Of a stretch of 64,000 nt of DNA, positions 61,070-64,000 are shown one piece after another. The stretch is taken from contig JAQSEB010000059.1 of the NCBI GenBank assembly GCA_030063045.1, forward strand, positions 1,860,001 to 1,924,000. The letters run 5' to 3'. A model generated the notes under the pieces. The model had not been told where the DNA came from and ran no database searches. It worked only from the letters and a program-made list of their open reading frames with translations. The first letter of the stretch is position 1, and the number at the start of each line of letters is the position of its first letter. The stretch is from Pratylenchus scribneri. Lineage: Eukaryota; Nematoda; Chromadorea; Rhabditida; Pratylenchidae. Both the position numbers and the translations under genes were made by a program.

Positions 61070-64000
61070 ATGTTTGCTAGCCAAAAGAAGAAGAAAAGGA
61101 AAAGCCACCATCACGCAAAAAGGAGACGTAAAAAACGCCGGAGAAAGCGACGAACACTGCCAAGGGTCGTTGTTGTGTTCGCAAAGTGCCAAAATAATCG
61201 TTCAAATTGGTCGACAAAAATAATTGGAATGGGCCCACCGCCACCACCGGAACATAATATGGGACAATCCAACAGAGGTGGCACATTTTTATTGGCTTCT
61301 TCAGAGGAACATTGTTTGCCTGGACCAAGCAGCAGTCAACAAGTTGTGCCAGGACAAAAGAATAACTCACCGGAAAGTGCAATTCAAAGTTGGGCCAATC
61401 CGGTGGCCAGTCAACAATCCCAATTGTCCATTCCCGTACAATTGATTTCACCAAAAAAGCAAAATGGCAAGTCACAAATCGGAGCAGCCAAATTTCGCCA
61501 TTTATGAATGAACCTATTTTAATGATTTTAGTATCAGATTATAGATCAGATTGTTGGCTATCTAATTTTATTAAAATTTATTCAGAATTTATAGAATTAT
61601 GCTCAAAATTGCTGAAAATTTCGTTAAGCCATAGTATTTTAAAATATTTCTAAGCAAAATTCTATTAATTCTAAACCAATTAAAACAATTAATATCATTT
61701 GATATCCAAAAGTATCCTCTTTAATTTTATACTAAAATTATTAAATTTGGTTCATTTCTTGAAGAGTTAAATGGCTAATTGGGCATATCCCTTCCTATTG
61801 TGCAATTTCATCCACTTAAATTATTTAGCATCCTCATCTTTTGGCCTTCCTCCTCTTCGTCGAATTTTGGCATTGGCAAAAAGAGGGGAAAAACAACAAA
61901 AAACAGTCAAAAATTCCACTGCCATTGTTTCTTCCCTTTCCCCATCTTTGGCCATTGAGGATGCTTTTCCCTCATCAAATTGTTCAGCGGCTGGCTCAAT
62001 GGGTTCCATTTTGGCCAGCAATAAATCGCGCATATTCCCTTCGACTCGTTTTTTCATTGCCCTCCTCCTTTGCCTTTGCTATGTTTCATTGTCCATTTCT
62101 ACTTCGAATATTTCTGTTTCAATGGTTTGCATGACCAAAAGGACCGATTCGTCGGAAACCTCAACAAATGGCGATCAATTGGTGAACATTAACAGAAAAT
62201 TACAAATTAGAATAAAATCAGAATTTTAGCTAGTTGAAAATATTTATAAAATTGTTCAATTAATTAATTTTAATTTTTATTTACAGTTGAATATTGAAGC
62301 AAAAGAAAGGGAAAAATCGGATGTTTTCTTGTTTTTGAGGCGCCGAAGGGATATAAATGAAACATTGGCAAATAATCAAACCCATTTAATGAGTGAATGC
62401 GAAGGATTGAGGGCAAAAAAGCATACAATGGATGGAATGGGAGGAAATCGAACAAAAAGATTGGCCATTCAAATTGAGCATTGCCATGAGGCCGAAAAAT
62501 TGACGTGGAGTTCAACGGAACAAGGCAAAATTGAAAAATGATTTATTTTTATTTTTTTGTGAATTTTCATCTCCATTTTCCAGGTATTGTTTTTGCCGCC
62601 CAAAATGCCGGCTCACTTTTGATGCTTTTCACCGGGACACAGGCCGATCGGCTGAACAGCAAATGGACAATCACTTGCGCATTGGCACTTTTGGGTCGGT
62701 GCAAAAACATTCCCCGCATAATTTAGGGAAAATTTATTTCAAAGATACTTTTCCTCTCAAAAATTGATTCCTAATAAACGAGAAAACAATTGAATTATTT
62801 GCAAATTTCCTTCTTCAACTTTCTGAATCCATCTCCCGCAATATTAATTCCCAGAGGCTCAATCTTTGTTTCCTTTCCCTTCTCCACCTTCCAAAATCAC
62901 ATTTTCGCAAAATAAATCATCTCTTTTTCATAATAATTTCACTTTTTTGCACAGTTTTGTCGAATGCAGTTTTGCCTTGGTTGGCGCCAATTTCGGTTTG
63001 GTTGGTGGTCGGCGCCCGTGTGCTCACTGGCCTTTCCGATGCTCTTTTGCAGCCGTCCACCTCCAGCCTGATTACCCGTTGGTTCCCACCAAAAGAGAGG
63101 CCATTTGCCATTGGGCTCATCACCGGTGGCCGTCAAATTGGTACTCACTAAATCAACATAATTAATTTAATAATTGTCTCTCCAAAAATCGGACTAATTT
63201 TTAATCTTTGCGCTTTTTGTCTGATTTATCTTTTAAAATTTACAAATGATATTTTTCCACGAAAAGTAGGCAAAAATTGGGATAAGAATGGGAATCATTC
63301 CATCGTGGATCGCGTCATCATTGTCACCTCATACTCAGACCAATATTTTTGCGCGCCAATATGTCGGCTAGCAAGGTCATTGGAAAAACCAAAACTCAAA
63401 TCATTTTTTGCACTTTTGCATAAATTTGATTGATTGGAAATGGGAAATCTTTTAAAGGCTATGATTTACAATTTCTTGAACAATTTTTTATGAGATTTTT
63501 TCATAAAGGACAAAGTTCATGCAGAGAGGGAAGGGGAAGTGGGAATTGGGTCAACCGAAGGAAATGACCTTCAAAGAATAATTAACACTCAAAAGATATA
63601 TTAGAGGTTTTTTTAGGAAAAAAAGAAGCAACTTTCAAGAATTGGACGATTAAATTAGGATTAAATATAGGATTAGAAGTAGATTAAATTTTGATATTCA
63701 ATGTAAATTCATCCAATTATTTTTAAATTAATTTTAAAATTTCCATTCTAGGCACTTTGCTTATAATGCCATTGGCCGGTTATCTCTGTTCTCGTTCCGA
63801 TTTTGGCTGGCGCCCAATTTTCTTCCTCTCTGCCTTGATTGGTTCCGGCATTTTATTCATTTGGCTGTTGATGAGTGCAGACAAACCATCCAAACATTTT
63901 TGCACCTCTCGCAGCGAACGATGCTTTGTTGAGCAAAAAATAGCAGAGGAAAAATTGGGAAAAAGGACGGAAAAGAGGAAAGTGCCATGGCGAAGATTGG
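61070..64000 (+). CDS. SLC17-type major facilitator transporter, partial (runs off the right edge)
   Basis: Organic anion/phosphate symporter family (sialin/VGLUT type), multi-pass membrane protein. Exons: 61070-61466, 61829 to about 62181, 62287-62524, about 62584-62690, about 62956-63142, and 63752 to the edge. The N-terminus is cytosolic and very basic (KKKKRKSHHHAKRRRKKRRR), then Gln/Ser/Pro-rich. Helix 1 is RFFIALLLCLCYVSLSIS with ISTSNISVSMVCM. A large polar loop with N-glycosylation sites (NET, NQT) follows. Then TWSSTEQGIVFAAQNAGSLL, TGTQADRLNSKW, LTGLSDALLQPSTSSLITRW, PPKERPFAIG, TLLIMPLAGYLCSRSDFGWR and VPWRR match SLC17 order. Introns at 61467 and 62525 begin with GC. The first intron holds a MITE-like copy. 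The first exon is joined by inference. Confidence 0.82.
61489..61793. mobile_element. MITE-like inverted-repeat element, copy 4
   Basis: In the first intron of the SLC17-type gene. Left end: CCAAATTTCGCCATTTATGA, ATGAACC, AATGATTTTAGTATCAGATT. Right end, inverted: CTCTTTAATTTTATACTAAA, ATTATTAAATTTGGTTCATT, TCTTGAAGAGTTAAATGGC. Interior blocks AATTATGCTCAAAA and GAAAATTTCGTTAAG match copies 1-3. Confidence 0.8.

Noticed and set aside
61077..61475. Minus-strand 132-codon frame
   Set aside because: Antisense to the basic/Gln-rich first exon of the SLC17-type gene; the plus strand joins in frame to transporter exons.

Overview
The window looks like nuclear DNA of a nematode, probably a plant-parasitic tylenchid close to the cyst nematodes. 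That is an inference. It rests on AT-rich sequence, many introns of about 45-70 bp, gene models whose closest remembered relatives are Caenorhabditis proteins, a secreted CAP-superfamily (venom-allergen-like) gene, and several introns that start with GC instead of GT. Exon boundaries were read by eye from splice signals and reading frame, so single-base errors are possible. Names rest on remembered family motifs, not on searches.

Layout, left to right. 0.2-0.5 kb: 5' end of an unrecognised gene (-). 1.3-2.5 kb: prefoldin subunit 3 (-). 3.7-7.9 kb: a 1,135-residue RING-H2 ubiquitin ligase rich in Gln, Asn and Ala (-). 10.1-13.6 kb: Golgi COG complex subunit 1 (-), with a tRNA-like sequence in one intron. 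13.8-15.0 kb: thioredoxin-like 1 with a PITH domain (-). 15.5-19.1 kb: acinus, a SAP plus RRM splicing factor (+). 19.7-20.5 kb: a minisatellite. 21.8-25.4 kb: a secreted protein with two MAM domains (+). 26.1-27.0 kb: a secreted CAP protein (-). 27.5-37.0 kb: one exon chain (-) encoding PH, coiled coil and TBC RabGAP domains followed by a beta-propeller. 39.0-43.0 kb: Na+/K+-ATPase alpha (-). 44.3-45.1 kb: a four-helix membrane protein (+). 45.3-46.4 kb: an SRSF2-type SR protein (-). 46.5-47.6 kb: NUDT9-type ADP-ribose hydrolase (-). 48.1-48.6 kb: mitochondrial ribosomal protein S21 (+). 48.7-49.7 kb: an unrecognised secreted Cys-rich protein (-). 50.1-50.7 kb: thioredoxin (+). 50.8-53.4 kb: an astacin metalloprotease with a ShK domain (-). 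53.4-61.0 kb: no gene recognised. 61.1 kb to the end: an SLC17-type transporter cut by the window edge (+).

Most genes are housekeeping: protein folding, Golgi traffic, RNA splicing, endosomal Rab control, ion pumping, redox and mitochondrial translation. Mixed among them are secreted proteins that could act at the body surface or outside the worm (CAP, MAM, Cys-rich, astacin). Two head-to-tail pairs are tight enough to be operons (TXNL1 to COG1, NUDT9 to SRSF2).

The most unusual signals are these: the PH-TBC-propeller exon chain; a dispersed repeat family bounded by inverted repeats whose core has grown into minisatellites of 44-47 bp units, each with two palindromes; a second family of about 300 bp inverted-repeat elements found four times, always in introns; at least five GC-AG introns; and an intron that splits the same active-site Trp codon in two thioredoxin-fold genes.
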